This document shows, one piece after another, positions 45,436 through 63,007 of a DNA stretch of 64,000 nucleotides (positions within the stretch are counted from its first letter, which is position 1; each line of letters begins with the position of its first letter). The notes under the pieces were generated by a model, which saw only the letters and a list, made by a program, of their open reading frames with translations, made no database searches and had not been told where the DNA came from. Source of the stretch: Thunnus maccoyii (taxonomy: Eukaryota; Chordata; Actinopteri; Scombriformes; Scombridae); contig NC_056535.1 in assembly GCF_910596095.1 (NCBI RefSeq), forward strand, positions 9,093,501 through 9,157,500, in the 5' to 3' direction. The translations under genes were made by a program, and so were the position numbers.

Positions 45436-45480
45436 TCAGTGTCACCACGGTGGAAAGTTGTTATCTGGATAAAAAGGCAC
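45436..45480 (-). promoter_or_regulatory. Urocortin leader exon and TATA box (candidate)
   Basis: On the minus strand a TATA-like CTTTTTATCC (about 45466-45475) precedes a block ending GTGACACTGA and GTAAGTATTA (GT at 45435-45434). It would splice over about 520 nt to the acceptor at 44911. The start point is not fixed; if the TATA is used the leader exon is very short, otherwise transcription begins upstream near 45.53 kb. Confidence 0.45.
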
Positions 45481-45549
45481 TTCTTCCTCCTGTGTTGTGA
45501 AGCGCAGGGTTATGATCTCGTCTTTGACTCTTAAATGTCCTGTGTTAAG

Positions 45550-46950
45550 TGTCTTCTTCTTCTTCTTCTTCTTCAGCTACTGGAGGAGCGACCTGTGTGT
45601 CACGCAGTCTGATGTTCAACTAGACTTCTCCCTCGGTCGTCAGCCACGTCTGTTTTCACTGTGACACAACCCCTTCCCCTCTCTGTGTATCTTTTACATC
45701 TTTTACATCTCACCCCATCACCCTCCCCTCATTTCATCTCATTTCCTCCCCACTCATTGTGTTATTTTTAGAAAGAGAAATACAGCAATGGTAATCACAA
45801 TAGTTTTCCTATAACGAATCGGATATTTGCTTCAGTCTATAGTCAAAGAACAACTGAGAGTCACCATCATCATATACGTCACACAAAATGTTCAGCCTTC
45901 TTACCATGGTGTTCAGGAGTTCAATCGTCCATGCAGATTGGGTGACCATCATCTCATTACAAGGGGAACATATGTAATGTTAGAGACGGTGATAAGACAG
46001 ATCACTACTACTTTTCACACTATTATAGCTTGTTGTGACCATTTTGATTTTGTGTGTTTGTGTTGTATTTCTAGTACAGTCCTGTTTTAACATCTTGATT
46101 GTTAAGAAAGGGGTTAACTGTGTGTATTAAGTGCCTGAGCTTCATATAGTCCACACAGAATTGCTGATGCCTAATCGAAGTATCAGATTATGGTGCAGGA
46201 GTGGAAAATGAATGGCAGATCCTTCATTAACAATCTACACAGTGACACATATGGATCACAACAGATACCCTGCAGTTCCTGGACTGTTTATTTAACCACC
46301 AGACATCCCTGCTGTCCTAAGATCATTTGAAAACCTGCTGGCCTGTCTCACCTAAACTACAGTGTCATCAGTTAATCATCAAAAAGACACAGTATTTTTA
46401 ATAGTGACAACCTCATTGAAAGAAACCGAGTGGATCAAAAACTCTGAAATGATGTTCAGCAGAGTCCTCTGACACATTGAATTGAATTGACAATGTCAGG
46501 CAAAGAGTGAACATGTGATGCTACAACACCATATGAATTTTATGGATACTTGTTTGTACTTTCAATAAAACAGAGTGTTTACATGGAACATTTTCTCATA
46601 TCAAGTCAGACTCCAGACCAAATCTCCAGGACCTAAAAGGAGCAACCTACGTCACAAACTCCAAAAAAAGCAGTTCTACATGAAAGAGCAGGCCCAAATT
46701 CTCCCACATTACTGTGACAGTGATTAAATTCTACAGGATGCATTTATTTGGGACCAGCAGCTACTAAATGTGGTGTCAGCAATTAGATACTTAATGAGAC
46801 GATTGCATTTTTGAAATGGACTTTGTGTGATGTACATCATAATAATTAAGACAGTAAATTTGTTTATTTCCATGGGTTCCATTTGTTTATGGATACATTT
46901 TATTTGAAGATCTAATAATATCAGCTTTTATAATATTATAATATAAGTGT
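45550..46950. other. Intergenic stretch, no gene seen
   Basis: Begins with a (TTC)n tract at 45554-45575, then AT-rich sequence. No coding exon recognised. Confidence 0.5.
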
Positions 46951-46952
46951 CA

Positions 46953-47135
46953 TAATCATCTTTACTGGCTATGTAAGGAATTTGAGTCTGCTTTAGTGGC
47001 TCTCAATGTACGTACACAGAATAACAATGCAACAATCTTCAGAAATGTACACGAGGAATGACTATATACAGGTGAAACTGTTTCTGGATACAAATAGTGC
47101 AAAGAAGTAAAGAGTGCACAGTGTGTCTCCTTGTG
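46953..47135 (-). mobile_element. LINE 3' tail, minus orientation
   Basis: In reverse complement this reads 'attgttgcattgttattct', 'gtacattgagagccactaaa', 'gactcaaattccttacatag', 'ccagtaaagatgat', matching the 3' end of the copy at 53282-53592. I recognise it as the 3' tail of a fish non-LTR retrotransposon; no ORF is left. Confidence 0.65.
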
Positions 47136-47139
47136 TGGC

Positions 47140-48380
47140 ACCATGCTGGACACTGAGTGTTGTTGCCATTTATAAGAAGATACTGCATGGGTACACGACG
47201 CACAGGAGGGGAGGAACAGAGTGATAAAGCCCTCTGGAGAACAAGGAGGAAGAGGCTGTCAGGCCCAGGAGGAAGACTGAACAAGACAAAGCCTACCTCG
47301 TTTCCTGAGTCACCTCCAGTCCAGCCCATCAAGGGAGTTATCCTCATCTGAGTAATGATATGAATATTTCAAGTACAGCCTGATTACAACAGTTGGACCC
47401 TCAGGGGTCCTAAGGATTAAGAGTCATCTTGGTTACCCACAGATAAACAAACACGGGTCACACAGATGTCATCCGGCCTCAAACAGATGTCTTGAGTCGT
47501 ACCAGTAGCATCACTGTCACAGATACAGCATGATTACACATGAATGTGAGATTATATCATCTATTATGATTCAAGATACAACATATATAGCCCAGCAGGC
47601 CCTGGTCTCAGACTCAAGTAACCTACTGACGTAGGTTCAAGATACAATAAACACATCAGAGACAGTCTCATAATTACTTTGATCAGTGAAAACTGACGTC
47701 AACCCAATTGTTTGGTCCATTTATGTTTGCAATACATTTCAGTTCTAAAGAGAGGCATGGTTCTAAATAAACACATAGCAATTGGTGGTAGTAATAACCC
47801 CCAATGGTCAATTCAAGACATTACCAGAGCAGTGAAATACAAATAAGCAACCTATAATTTGATCAGACCAAAAGTCACATATTAACCTCGCTATTTCACG
47901 CACAATTTTTTCAGCAGCCTTAAGGCTGTTTTGCTTTTTTTTCAAAACCCACACATTTAATATTATAATATGACTGATTATGCATCGTCAATAATGTAAC
48001 CACTTAAGAGGGTGAGGTCAGTGAGAAGTAGTTGAACATCAGTCCAAATAACAGGTTTGTCATTATGCTTACATAATGTTTTTCACTCATTTTAATGGAG
48101 CATTTTTTTAGTTGTTACTCTTGCAGTCAACATTTAACTAACCTTTCTTTCCTAAGTGGAGCAATGACCAATGAAACCCACATTGCAGAAGACAATTACA
48201 CTGAAAATATAAGAAATATATAAAAATTAAATACCAAAATGTTTTATAAACCTGATGAACAAATGTATCAAGTAAATCTGTAGCAAATATTTTGTACTGC
48301 AGAGGCAAACAATAATACAACATAACTTAGTAAAGCAATAAACCTTATAAAGTACTACATATGCACAAGACAAGACAGAC
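47140..48380. other. Intergenic stretch, no gene seen
   Basis: No recognisable gene or repeat; open frames around 47.04-47.35 kb are not supported by homology. Confidence 0.5.
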
Positions 48381-48401
48381 TAGATCAGTGTTTAACAGTA
48401 T

Positions 48402-48407
48402 TTTATT
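48402..48407 (-). terminator. uqcrc1: uqcrc1 polyadenylation signal
   Basis: Minus-strand AATAAA about 480 nt after the uqcrc1 stop codon, giving an mRNA end near 48.38 kb. Confidence 0.55.
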
Positions 48408-48884
48408 TTTGTCGGAATGAGAGCTTCTGTTATGTACAATAGAGGACAGAAACAAATCTTACAGAAATTATAAATATACTCTTGCTCCAGACTGTTTGTA
48501 TTGAGCACTGGCTGTACCATGTCCTGATGTGACGGCAGATGGATTACTTTGTGTTTTTAAAGCCCGCCCTCTCTCCCCTCCCCTCTTCAAGTCTGTAACC
48601 TGGTGATGAGGACCAATGCAGTACAACTAAGAGGTAACCAGTATTTTCATTTCAAGACTAGCTGCCCCCCACATGGCTAACTAAGAGTGATCAGTGGGCG
48701 GGATAAGAGAGGGAGGCATGGAGGCGAGGGGGAAGAGAGAGGGTGAATGGATGTCTGCCTGTGCTGTCGAGCCAATGTGTGGACAATCCTCAGGTGTTCA
48801 TTCTTGCAGTGATGACAACTGGGGGTAAAGTTGAGGAGGAAGATGAGGAGCAAACGTGGGACACACGGAGCAACTTGACAACTC

Positions 48885-51800
48885 TTAAAACCTCAGCCAG
48901 TACATGGCACTGCGCATTCTGTTGTAGTCGGGTAGCTGCTCGACGGGGCCTGGAGGAGAGAAGCAGGAGGGACAGATTAGAGAAAATCATTACAGCACAG
49001 GCTTGATTTTGCTGCAAAAGGACTAAAACTACAGCAGAACTCACCGACAGCTGCCACAGCAGGACACTTGTCGTAGATATATTTGGAGCAGACGTCACGC
49101 ACCATCCTGGGAGTCACGGCCTGAAAGGAGAGATGGGAGGGAAGTCAGAACTTGCAACCTGGGGGCAGACAAAAAGATTCAACAAGTTGCAGCAATTTTG
49201 AAAAGAGTGTCAAACTTACATCAATCCGAGCGTCCCACTCAGCCAGAGGAATACGCCGCCCATAGTTAAGAATGTGTCTGCCAATGTCATCACAAGTTGG
49301 TGTTGTTCCTAAAAGACAAACAGGTGTGTAGACTTATGATTCGTGGGAGCTTGTATGTGTGTGTATTTGTCTAAATGCATGACAGACAATTTATGTACCA
49401 TTGAGCTGTCCAACCAGGCTGGCCTTCAGAGCGTTCTTGCCTCTGGTTACATCACTCTCTGTCACTGTGGTACACAGGTTCATCCTGCAAGAAGTGGAGG
49501 AGACTAAATATGCAATGTTCTATAATTAAAGTGAAATAACGTAATACAGTGTTGTTGTTCCCTGTGTGTGTGTCTCTCTCTGTCCTGGATTCATTACTGA
49601 CCAGGCATTCTGGGACCAGTGCATCATGTCTTCGATGGAGTTCCTATCAGTCACAAAGTAAATGCCCAGCAGGCCAGTGTCGCTGTAAGAGGAGTGGAAG
49701 GCCTGGAAACTGTGACACAGCTTCTCCTCAACTGCCAGGCGAGCCAGGCGGCTGCTCAGATGCTGCATGTGAGAGGAAAGAATAGACGTGATCTTACTGT
49801 TCATAAAAGTGGGATTTAATCACACCAGCAGGTAGTAGGTTGAAATATTTCTATATACACCTTCTGAATTTAAAACTGAAATACATAACAACTGATATAT
49901 TGTCACCCTTGAATTACTTTCTACCTAAACATGGGCGCTCCATGACTAAAAGCCATCTTTATGTCATGTGTTGTTCCTCCCAACAGGTCCAGAGGCAGGG
50001 GTGAGACCCCTGACCCAGGTTTTCAGAGAGGACCATGATCTACCCCTCAATAATGGCCACTCAAGACATACATAGTCTCGAGTGGGCAAAGCTTAAAGGG
50101 GATAATACAGGACTAATATGATGGATCCACTTTTGGAGGCACCACTGTTACAAGTTGCCAGTTGAATAATTTCTTGCTTTTCTAAGCTGCACAGACTAAA
50201 ATACACCAACAGAAGAACATTAATCTATCTCCTGACCTTTCCGCCACCGTAGGTGAGGTCAAAGCTGCCGATGATTGAGTTGGCCACCATGAGTGGCACA
50301 ATGTCTGGGCTGGCGGCACTCGCCCCCTCCACAGCAATGGCAATGTGCGCCAGAGGCATACCGTCATCACGCATACGGATCTGAGGAGAGGCCAGACAGA
50401 AACAGATCAACAAGACAATTTACCATGACAGTGAAAAAATTTTCCCATCCAAACCCCATTTTCAATCTCAGGCCAGAATGACACCAAATGCATAAATTCA
50501 TTAATTCAAGTTCAACCCTAACCCCTAACCCTAATTTTACATTCATCTAGTTGACTACTTAAAACTGAATTCTGTAACACTACTGTGCAGTATACCCAAT
50601 ACTGATGGCTTCAACTTTCCCCACAGAATCCATGTTACGATGGGTAAAATAGTATTTAGACTGTGCAAATTAAAAACAAAGAATAAACATTCCAGTAAAA
50701 ACAATCAACACGTCTCACCTCACTGCCTGTAAATCGGCAGGGTGACAACACAGGGACGGCATCTCCCTCATACTCAAAAGACACTCCGCTGAAGTGAGTT
50801 TTAGCCAGTCCCACCAGCTCCTCGTGGTTCACACCTGCACAGTTGGAAAAATCACATAAATGGCCACCATTTCGAGGAAAAGTGACAACATACAGGCTAC
50901 CAGAGAGCTCCATCACAGTGTCTGTTAAGACAAACATGATCCAAGAAAATCCTACCTCCAGCAGCAGCCAGTACCATGCGAGGGGCCTTGTAGTGGCTGT
51001 TGATGTAATCCACTAGGTCCTGGCGGGTCAGAGTTCTAGCAGCATTGAATATGAGCACTATAAGTGACTTACAGGATTTATTATGGCATAGACATACTGA
51101 TAAAAAAAACAAAATGCTAAATGAAAAGGGTTTTAGTTACATTATGACAAATGAGATTGTTCTGTCCTGCCAATTTGAGCAATGAACGTTTGATGAAAGT
51201 AATTCTGACTTGTTCTGTGATTGTGACTAATGATTAAATGTGTACGTGTGAACATGCAGTTCCACCTGCCTGGCATTGGATGAGGGTCCCAGCACACTGT
51301 GTCCCAGTGGAGTGCCCTGGAACGCTGTAGCATGCAGCAGGTCCAGGCAAACATCCTGCAGGTTGCCTTCGACTTCCTCCAGCTCACGCAACACCACACC
51401 CCTCTGCTGCTCGATCTCCGCCTCACTCAATGAACAGCTCTGCACCACCTCTGATAGCAGCTCCACAGCTGAGGAAACACAGAGGAAATATGATTCATAA
51501 CTATGCTCAATGCCTTTATCTGAGAAAGTAGAATAGGTTATATTTTACAAAAATGTCCCTGAAATTAGATTATTGTCCAAACCAAGGAACAATCATATTA
51601 TTTCAATGTATATTAATGCACAGCTCATCTTACCTTTAGGCAGGTCGTTGGCCAGGGTCTTCATGTAATATGCAGTGTGCTCCCGGGAGGTGTAGGCGCT
51701 CAGGTGAGCACCCATAGACTCCACCTGCTGCTCCAGGGCTGTCTGAGGATGCTTCTTGGTTCCCTGTGGAGAGAGAGGAAGAGTGGATGGAGACACTGCC

Positions 51801-54409
51801 TGATTGGGTTTGACTAACAGGTATGTAGATAGATTTCAAGAGCACAGAGATAGAGCGCAATTAAGTCCTGCCCACCATCATCATCATCATCATCATCATC
51901 ATCATTCATCGCTCTCCATTGACTTTGAAGTCAAAATACCTTTTCCTCTCTGGTAGACATGGGGTGCTAAAATCATCCTTTGACATGCTGAAATCAAGCA
52001 TTTTTAGCTAGCTACAGGCATTTTGTTAGCGTTTCAGCCCTTGGGTGTATATTATGGTGCCGATTGTTTCCCCTCTGGTGGGTGTGGTTTTCAGGGTATG
52101 ACGTGTTGTGCTCTGTCTCTACTCAGCTTAAAACAAATATAACGTTCACTAGGAGCCCGAAGGTCAAGAAGGCAACTGATGTCTACCTTGAAAGCCATGT
52201 GCTCCAGGAAAAAACCTGCTCCGTTGTTCTTCTCACTCTCATAACGACTGCCAGTGCTGATCCACAGTCCAACCTGTGATGGAGAAGAGATATGTGGAGA
52301 ATAAAAATGTTCATCTGCAACACTCATCCATCACATAACATTCACTGAAAGTGAAATGAGTCTACAAGGTGGTTTAACAACCTCCTGTTAGGATATGGTT
52401 TTAAAATGGGTTCTTACAGTGCATGTGGCATGTCCTGTCTCCTCAGATGCCACTCTCAAACCGTTGTCCAGGGCAGTAAGGCGGGTTTCAGGAGCCCCCA
52501 CCAGGCTCTGGGCATAGCTGACTGAGGCCTGTCCACGCCTCAGAGACAACAGGATGGGCTAGAGAGGTCAACGAGAGTCATTTAACAATCTGTACATTTA
52601 AAAAAATGCTGTTGGAAAAGCAGGACTTTCTGTTCACATTAAACTCCTTTGAGAACCACTGTCATATGTTCTTATGTTTCATAGTATAAAGGATTAAGAG
52701 ATGTTACTGAGAAATATTTTGCACATTACTAATTACCTGCCTTGTGCAAGTTTTCTAACATTGGTTGTAGCTTGCTGGCTGGTTCAACTGGTGAAAACAG
52801 AAACATTATTTTGTACTTCACTTATCAAACTAAAAGTATTCTTCAGATGTATCCCCTACTTGCCTATTATGTTATGGATTTGATTCAGATTCTGAATTTC
52901 TACACATTATCTGATAATAATGTAAGAAACTTTAAAGCACTGCTCTCTCTCAGTCAGAGGCATGTGCTCTCTGAGCACTTTATGTTTTCTCACCAACAAT
53001 GGCAACAGAGACCAAAGAGAAAGAGCAGAAGCAAGCTGGATTCAGTAATCATATAATGGTCGGCTTATGTCTGGGGTCCACTATGGGGTTTTGCTTTAAG
53101 CTCACTCTTGTTGATCAATCAACATGCAAAGCAAGAGTGGAATTGTTTGGCTCTGGGCTACATTTTAATTTAAGGCTGACATTGACACCACTCACACCTT
53201 CCGCATATCTATCAATGAAATTTCTTAAAATAGACACAACCAGAAGACAATATCAGTCTATATTATATATAGTCTAAGATACAAAATGTGCAATACACTT
53301 CACTCACTACTGTATATCTGAGCAGACTGTATATACTGTACATAACCACCTATATGTTTATAACATGTCATTTTTTTACCATTTAATATTTCTCCCAGCA
53401 CTCTTCACTTCTTTGCACTATTTATATTCTGTTTATAGTTAATAGAAACGGTTTCACCTGTACATAGTCATCCCTCGTATATTTCTGAAGATTGTTGTGT
53501 CGTTATTCTATGTAAGCACATTGAGAGCCACTAAACTGGAGTCAATTTCTTTGTATGTGTAAACATACTTGGCCAATAAAAATGATTCTGATATCAGATC
53601 TGTAAAAAAACATGTGCAACTGTCTAGTTTATGTCCATCACATTACAAAGTAACATTAATGGGATGTCACTCTGGAAATTATTTAATATTTGAAGGCGTC
53701 TTCAAAATTTTTTTAATTATTTCTGAGACCAATCTCAAAAGGACATTGACTAACGTTGTTTAATACACATTTATCGTTACACAAGTACACGTTGAGCTAT
53801 GATTCAGGCTTTACTATAAAATTTGGAAACAACTACAGCGACTGTGAAAGTTCAAACCTTCCTCAATTAAATCTGTGTTACTGTGATGATTTCACGCTGT
53901 TATTAGACATGATAAGCAATACTTCAACAGATATTTTGACGATCAACAGAAGTCTGTGACTTGTCGTGACAAAGTCATCATGCTAACGCTGTTAGCAGGG
54001 CGTTTAGCTGCGTTGAGAGGGCAACTGAGGACAAATGACAAACGATACAGCTTCTGACCTTTGTGAATATCCAAAAAACGACTGAAACGACCACCAGCTC
54101 GTACACACAAAGTGGACCTTAATACATAAAGTGGTTGTGAATGTGACAAGACCCACTTCCTTCTCTGTCAGTTGACCTTGTATGTTCATGCTAACCGGTT
54201 AGCCCGTTTCATTCTCTGTATAGCGGACAGCTCAGGTAGCAAGTTAACCTCTTCTTCTGTCATTGTCAATGTTATTCCGAAAGCCAGACCACGCTGCTAT
54301 CCTGCTCAGACATTTTATATCACAAAATACTTTCTGCTTTACTTACACTGCGGGCTTTGGCGAGGGCTCGGCCCACGGAGCTCCCGACTCGGCACACTGA
54401 CGCCGCCAT
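48885..54409 (-). CDS. uqcrc1: Cytochrome b-c1 complex core protein 1, 13 coding exons
   Basis: Exons (minus): 54409-54347, 52558-52418, 52273-52187, 51763-51634, 51468-51270, 51035-50956, 50834-50719, 50380-50237, 49762-49602, 49484-49399, 49308-49220, 49120-49045, 48949-48885. They join in phase to 478 residues (human about 480). The protein is a matrix-side subunit of respiratory complex III, descended from the M16 mitochondrial processing peptidase. The Arg/Ser-rich N-terminus ([11 protein letters not shown]) is a mitochondrial targeting peptide. The degenerate zinc motif reads [16 protein letters not shown], having lost the first His of HxxEH. Other matches: [88 protein letters not shown], and the C-terminus [13 protein letters not shown]. 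All introns are GT-AG except intron 5, which fits GC-AG. The start ATG has a good context (AAAATGGCGG). Confidence 0.97.
51036..51269 (-). other. uqcrc1: uqcrc1 intron 5, non-canonical GC-AG
   Basis: Exon 5 ends AATGCCAG and the intron begins GCAGGTGG (GC at 51269-51268), ending GCTGCTAG at 51036. Only this junction gives [13 protein letters not shown], which aligns without gap to human NVRKLSRADLTEY and keeps the total length of the family. The nearby GT (51265-51264) puts the next exon out of frame with this acceptor. Confidence 0.8.
51872..51905. repeat. (CAT)n microsatellite in uqcrc1 intron 3
   Basis: About 10 uninterrupted ATC/CAT units. Confidence 0.9.
52565..53280. other. uqcrc1 intron 1, left part, nothing recognised
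   Basis: AT-rich intronic sequence with no repeat or exon that I can name, up to the LINE tail that begins at 53282. Confidence 0.4.
53282..53592 (+). mobile_element. LINE 3' tail, plus orientation (uqcrc1 intron 1)
   Basis: Contains 'tttcacctgtacatagtca', 'cattgagagccactaaactg', 'gagtcaatttctttgtatgt' and a terminal 'ccaataaaaatgattctgat'. The same family lies inverted at 46953-47135. It is inserted antisense to uqcrc1 in its first intron. Confidence 0.7.
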
Positions 54410-54560
54410 TTTTCAGCACAGGTTACTGAACAAGACTGTCGCGGCGCTTTTCTTCTTCGTCGTCATGTTAAAGATTGTGTTACCTACTCACCGGGGTGTT
54501 TACCGCCATCGCGTGTTCAGTGTGTGATGTTGAGGGTGAGGTCGGGGGAAAGCAATTTAT
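54410..54560 (-). promoter_or_regulatory. uqcrc1: uqcrc1 promoter region, CpG-containing
   Basis: The 150 bp upstream of the uqcrc1 start contains several CpGs (CGCCGCGACAG near 54435) and an ACCGCCATCGCG block at about 54506-54517 that holds a YY1-type GCCATC core. There is no TATA box, consistent with a housekeeping gene. The start point is not resolved. Confidence 0.4.
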
Positions 54561-54599
54561 GGCAAAGATATTATTGATTTATGATCCAGAAATAGGAGA

Positions 54600-56340
54600 A
54601 AAATATTAAAAATAAGTCTATATTCCCATTCCGTCGTAGGTTTCGTTGAAGTATAGTCATTCAAATAGGGTGAATTAGTGTAATGTGGGGCACCATAAGC
54701 TCAAATGCTCACATCTCTTTTTCTACGAAATGCTAATGATTAGGACTGCTGTCAAATTAAACCTGGGGTGTCATGTAATAGAAAACACATAATTTCCCCA
54801 CATTTTTCATTTAAAATGTGGTTTGAAAAGTGGGACAGCTGGTTTTACTAATGTGGAACAGTCATATATGTTGTTAAATTGGTGAAATATACATTTAAGT
54901 ACATTAAATGTGCAATACCAATAGATATTCAGTCTTCGTCTTGTAATGCTTTTTTTTTTTTTTTTTTTTTAACTTATTTTACTTAATTTTTTCCAAATTA
55001 TATTATTACTAATATTCATATATAATACACAATATCATACATTACTATACTATCTGTAACAGCAAAAACATTGTAATTACTGAAATGACCAAAGGTGGTT
55101 AGCACTTTGACCTTGAATGTAACTGACCAGAAAAGTTTTTATTGTATGAATTAAGGTGATTTAGACCTTTCAGCCTAACAGTGAGTGTCCCATATTTCTG
55201 CTTTAAGTGTCCCACATTAGGAAATGCACATAATCTGGGACAATTTGGAACAAGGAACACTTTTATATTTGTCATTTCTATTCCAAGTGTGATATTTGCA
55301 TTCTCTTTTATATGATATGATTATAAAATACCTTCGGGATTTCAGAATGGTATTGGGTGCAGATATAATGTACTGGCTTCATATCAAAATATCTTGCTGA
55401 AGTGCTAATTGCAGAAATTGTCCCACATTATTCTAATTCACCTATGATATGTTCTATTGTTTTCTTCTACTGACATTGATCACATTCCCTCTGGGAATGT
55501 TTTTTCTAGTTCAGAAAAATATTAAAATCTGTAGTAACAGTGTCGCCTCCTCTTGTTTAATTTAGCACTCCCTGACTCCTCTTCCTTCCAGTTTACCCTT
55601 AATGTTAACTATGAGTTTTGGGTGTTCCCATGTCTCTAATCATAATGTCCCAATCATAATCTTGTCATTACTACTTCCTCTCTCCTAATATAACTGAAAG
55701 AAAATACTGTGGGTCTTGACACCGGATTGGATTTGAAACAAATTTCACCCCATCACCTCTCCAACTTTTCTTGCCACGCTTGAATAACTGCTCATCATAT
55801 CTCACTTCAGATTAATCTCACTTATGTTGTTGCTGAATTAAACTTTGCATTTTTTCATTTTCTATTTTTGTAGCTCAAGCAGTCAAATCGTAAATCCAGC
55901 ACCTTGAGTCCAACCACTTAAAACAAAATTTGTTATTTCGCTGATGGTATCAAGCCATGCAGATAGTTTTGGTTTTATTAGGTTTTGATATATTTGTCTC
56001 TTAGATTTCTTCCTCCATCCCAATATGTTGGATGAGAATGGAATTTAATTTGTGATGCTCATATCATTGAAAAATGGCATTTAAGAAAAAAAAAAAACAG
56101 CTACACTCTTCCTGAAACTGTTTGTCAGTCTGCATAATAGACCATACACCTCACTGTGAACATCTAATGGAACTAATTTCTACCAAAGAAACAGCCCCTT
56201 TAAAAAGTGTTGACAGTGAGTCATTTGGATTATCCAAGGTAACAATGACACCGTTTATGAGTAAAAAGTTATTATTGTGTCCACGTGATTAAATTGTAAA
56301 ATAAAGTAGTAAAAAAAATAGACATGGCTAGAATATAAAT
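54600..56340. other. Intergenic stretch between uqcrc1 and ttll3, no gene seen
   Basis: AT-rich; a T-run of about 22 lies at 54950-54971 and an A-run at 56086-56097. No coding exon recognised. Confidence 0.55.
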
Positions 56341-56433
56341 TCTGACTTTATTATGAGGTAGGCCAATAATCCCTGCAAAAGGAAGGTTCAAACTGGAGGA
56401 GTGTGTGAACAGTTTGGTCAGTGAGTCTTTTTG

Positions 56434-56439
56434 TTTATT
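56434..56439 (-). terminator. ttll3: ttll3 polyadenylation signal
   Basis: Minus-strand AATAAA about 90 nt after the ttll3 stop. A second AATAAA is at 56352-56347. Either could be used. Confidence 0.5.
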
Positions 56440-56525
56440 TGTTCACCTGCACAGAAACTAATAGTAAATATCTGATGACAGCCCTGATGTTGTTGTTTCT
56501 GCACTAGTACCTTTTCTGCAGGACC

Positions 56526-61862
<5,337 letters not shown>

Positions 61863-61936
61863 ACTGACATCAGCTCTCATTCATCAAAGTAGTGTTTTCT
61901 TCCACTGTGTTTCATGGTTTGGTCAGACACAAACTG
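61863..61936 (-). other. ttll3: ttll3 leader with several upstream ATGs
   Basis: The exon begins after TTCTCTGCAG (start at 61936, or 61933 with the next CAG). Before the chosen ATG lie at least three upstream ATGs: one opens a 12-codon ORF beginning MKHSGRK, the second a 4-codon ORF, and the third, 8 nt before the main start, opens an overlapping frame. The main ATG has the stronger context. Confidence 0.55.
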
Positions 61937-62549
61937 CTGCAGAGAACACAGTCTAGAATTTATCTGGGCAACAATCATACAGTGTTAAGGTGTGCGCCAA
62001 TGTTACACAAACAACGTGCACAGATACGCTGTTGACAACTGCTGGTTTCATGCATCTCTGGCTAATGGTCTTGTAGATCAGTCGCTCTCCAAGTGCAGTG
62101 GACTATAAAGTGGGTCAGATTGCGGTGCATGAGACAGCTTGGCTACACCTGTCAAGTTTGCACAGAGACAGGGTGTGATACTTAGTCTGATTTCCTTCAG
62201 TTACCTGTTGAACAGAAGCCCAGAACTGGATACATATCCAAGCAACAGATATGCTCACCAAAATCTTACTATATATTTTCCATCACATCAGCTTCTGCGC
62301 AGCACACAAAAATAAAATTATATGATATTTTCTTTAAATCCACCACAGGTTACAATTCATTTTTTAAACTAGCATGCTGACTCTGCAAAACAAACCACAG
62401 CCTCACTGCCACGACTCTTTTTCTCTTAACTGGCAAAGTAACACCAGCAATCAGTGTTAACTTCTCTACTGGGATATTAGATGTTACAGAGAGTCTAACC
62501 AATTTTAAGCAAAGCTTTGACATCACGGTTTTGTGATTTTTCTTCTTAC

Positions 62550-62635
62550 CTGCTGCTGAGGTCCACAGGTGTATTAACTTCGGTGCCGGTTCAGTTTCAC
62601 CGAGGGAACGCACGGTGCGCCCCACTCGACCTGTT
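62550..62635 (-). other. ttll3: ttll3 non-coding first exon (candidate)
   Basis: A CpG-rich block (CGAGTGGGGCGCACCG near 62620) ends on the minus strand in CTCAGCAGCAG followed by GTAAGAAG (GT at 62549-62548). Splicing to 61936 fits. Its right end is about 0.7 kb from the hmces leader exon on the opposite strand. Confidence 0.65.
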
Positions 62636-62659
62636 TATTGTCGCTAAGGCAACCACTAC

Positions 62660-62780
62660 AACGAACTACAAATAATTAAAAAAAAACTACAAACAGTAAA
62701 AACAAACAAAAAACTACAAATGGAAAAAAACTACAAATGGTAAAAAATAAAATAAAATAAAAAAATAAATACAAATGGTA
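62660..62780. repeat. A-rich tandem tract 'aaactacaaatgg'
   Basis: Short repeats of 'ctacaaatggaaaaaaa' and 'ataaaataaaa' type just upstream of ttll3 exon 1. The unit is irregular. Confidence 0.7.
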
Positions 62781-63007
62781 AGTAGCTGATGTTTTCAACA
62801 TCCACGCCAAACTAATAGGCGTTTATTTTCCTTTTTACTTTTGTCAAGTTGCTGTTGAAACCCGTTTTTGAAATGTATTCTGTATTTTCATTGTACATTG
62901 ACACTTTTACTGGTGTGAACGATGTGGATATTTATTTCACCTCGGAATAATTTCGACCGCATGGAGTATTTTTTTTATTATGTTCTTTTAATTTGTTTTT
63001 AAAATAT

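Noticed and set aside
50513-50535. Telomere-like CCCTAA repeats in uqcrc1 intron 7
   Set aside because: Only about three imperfect units; too short to claim an interstitial telomere.
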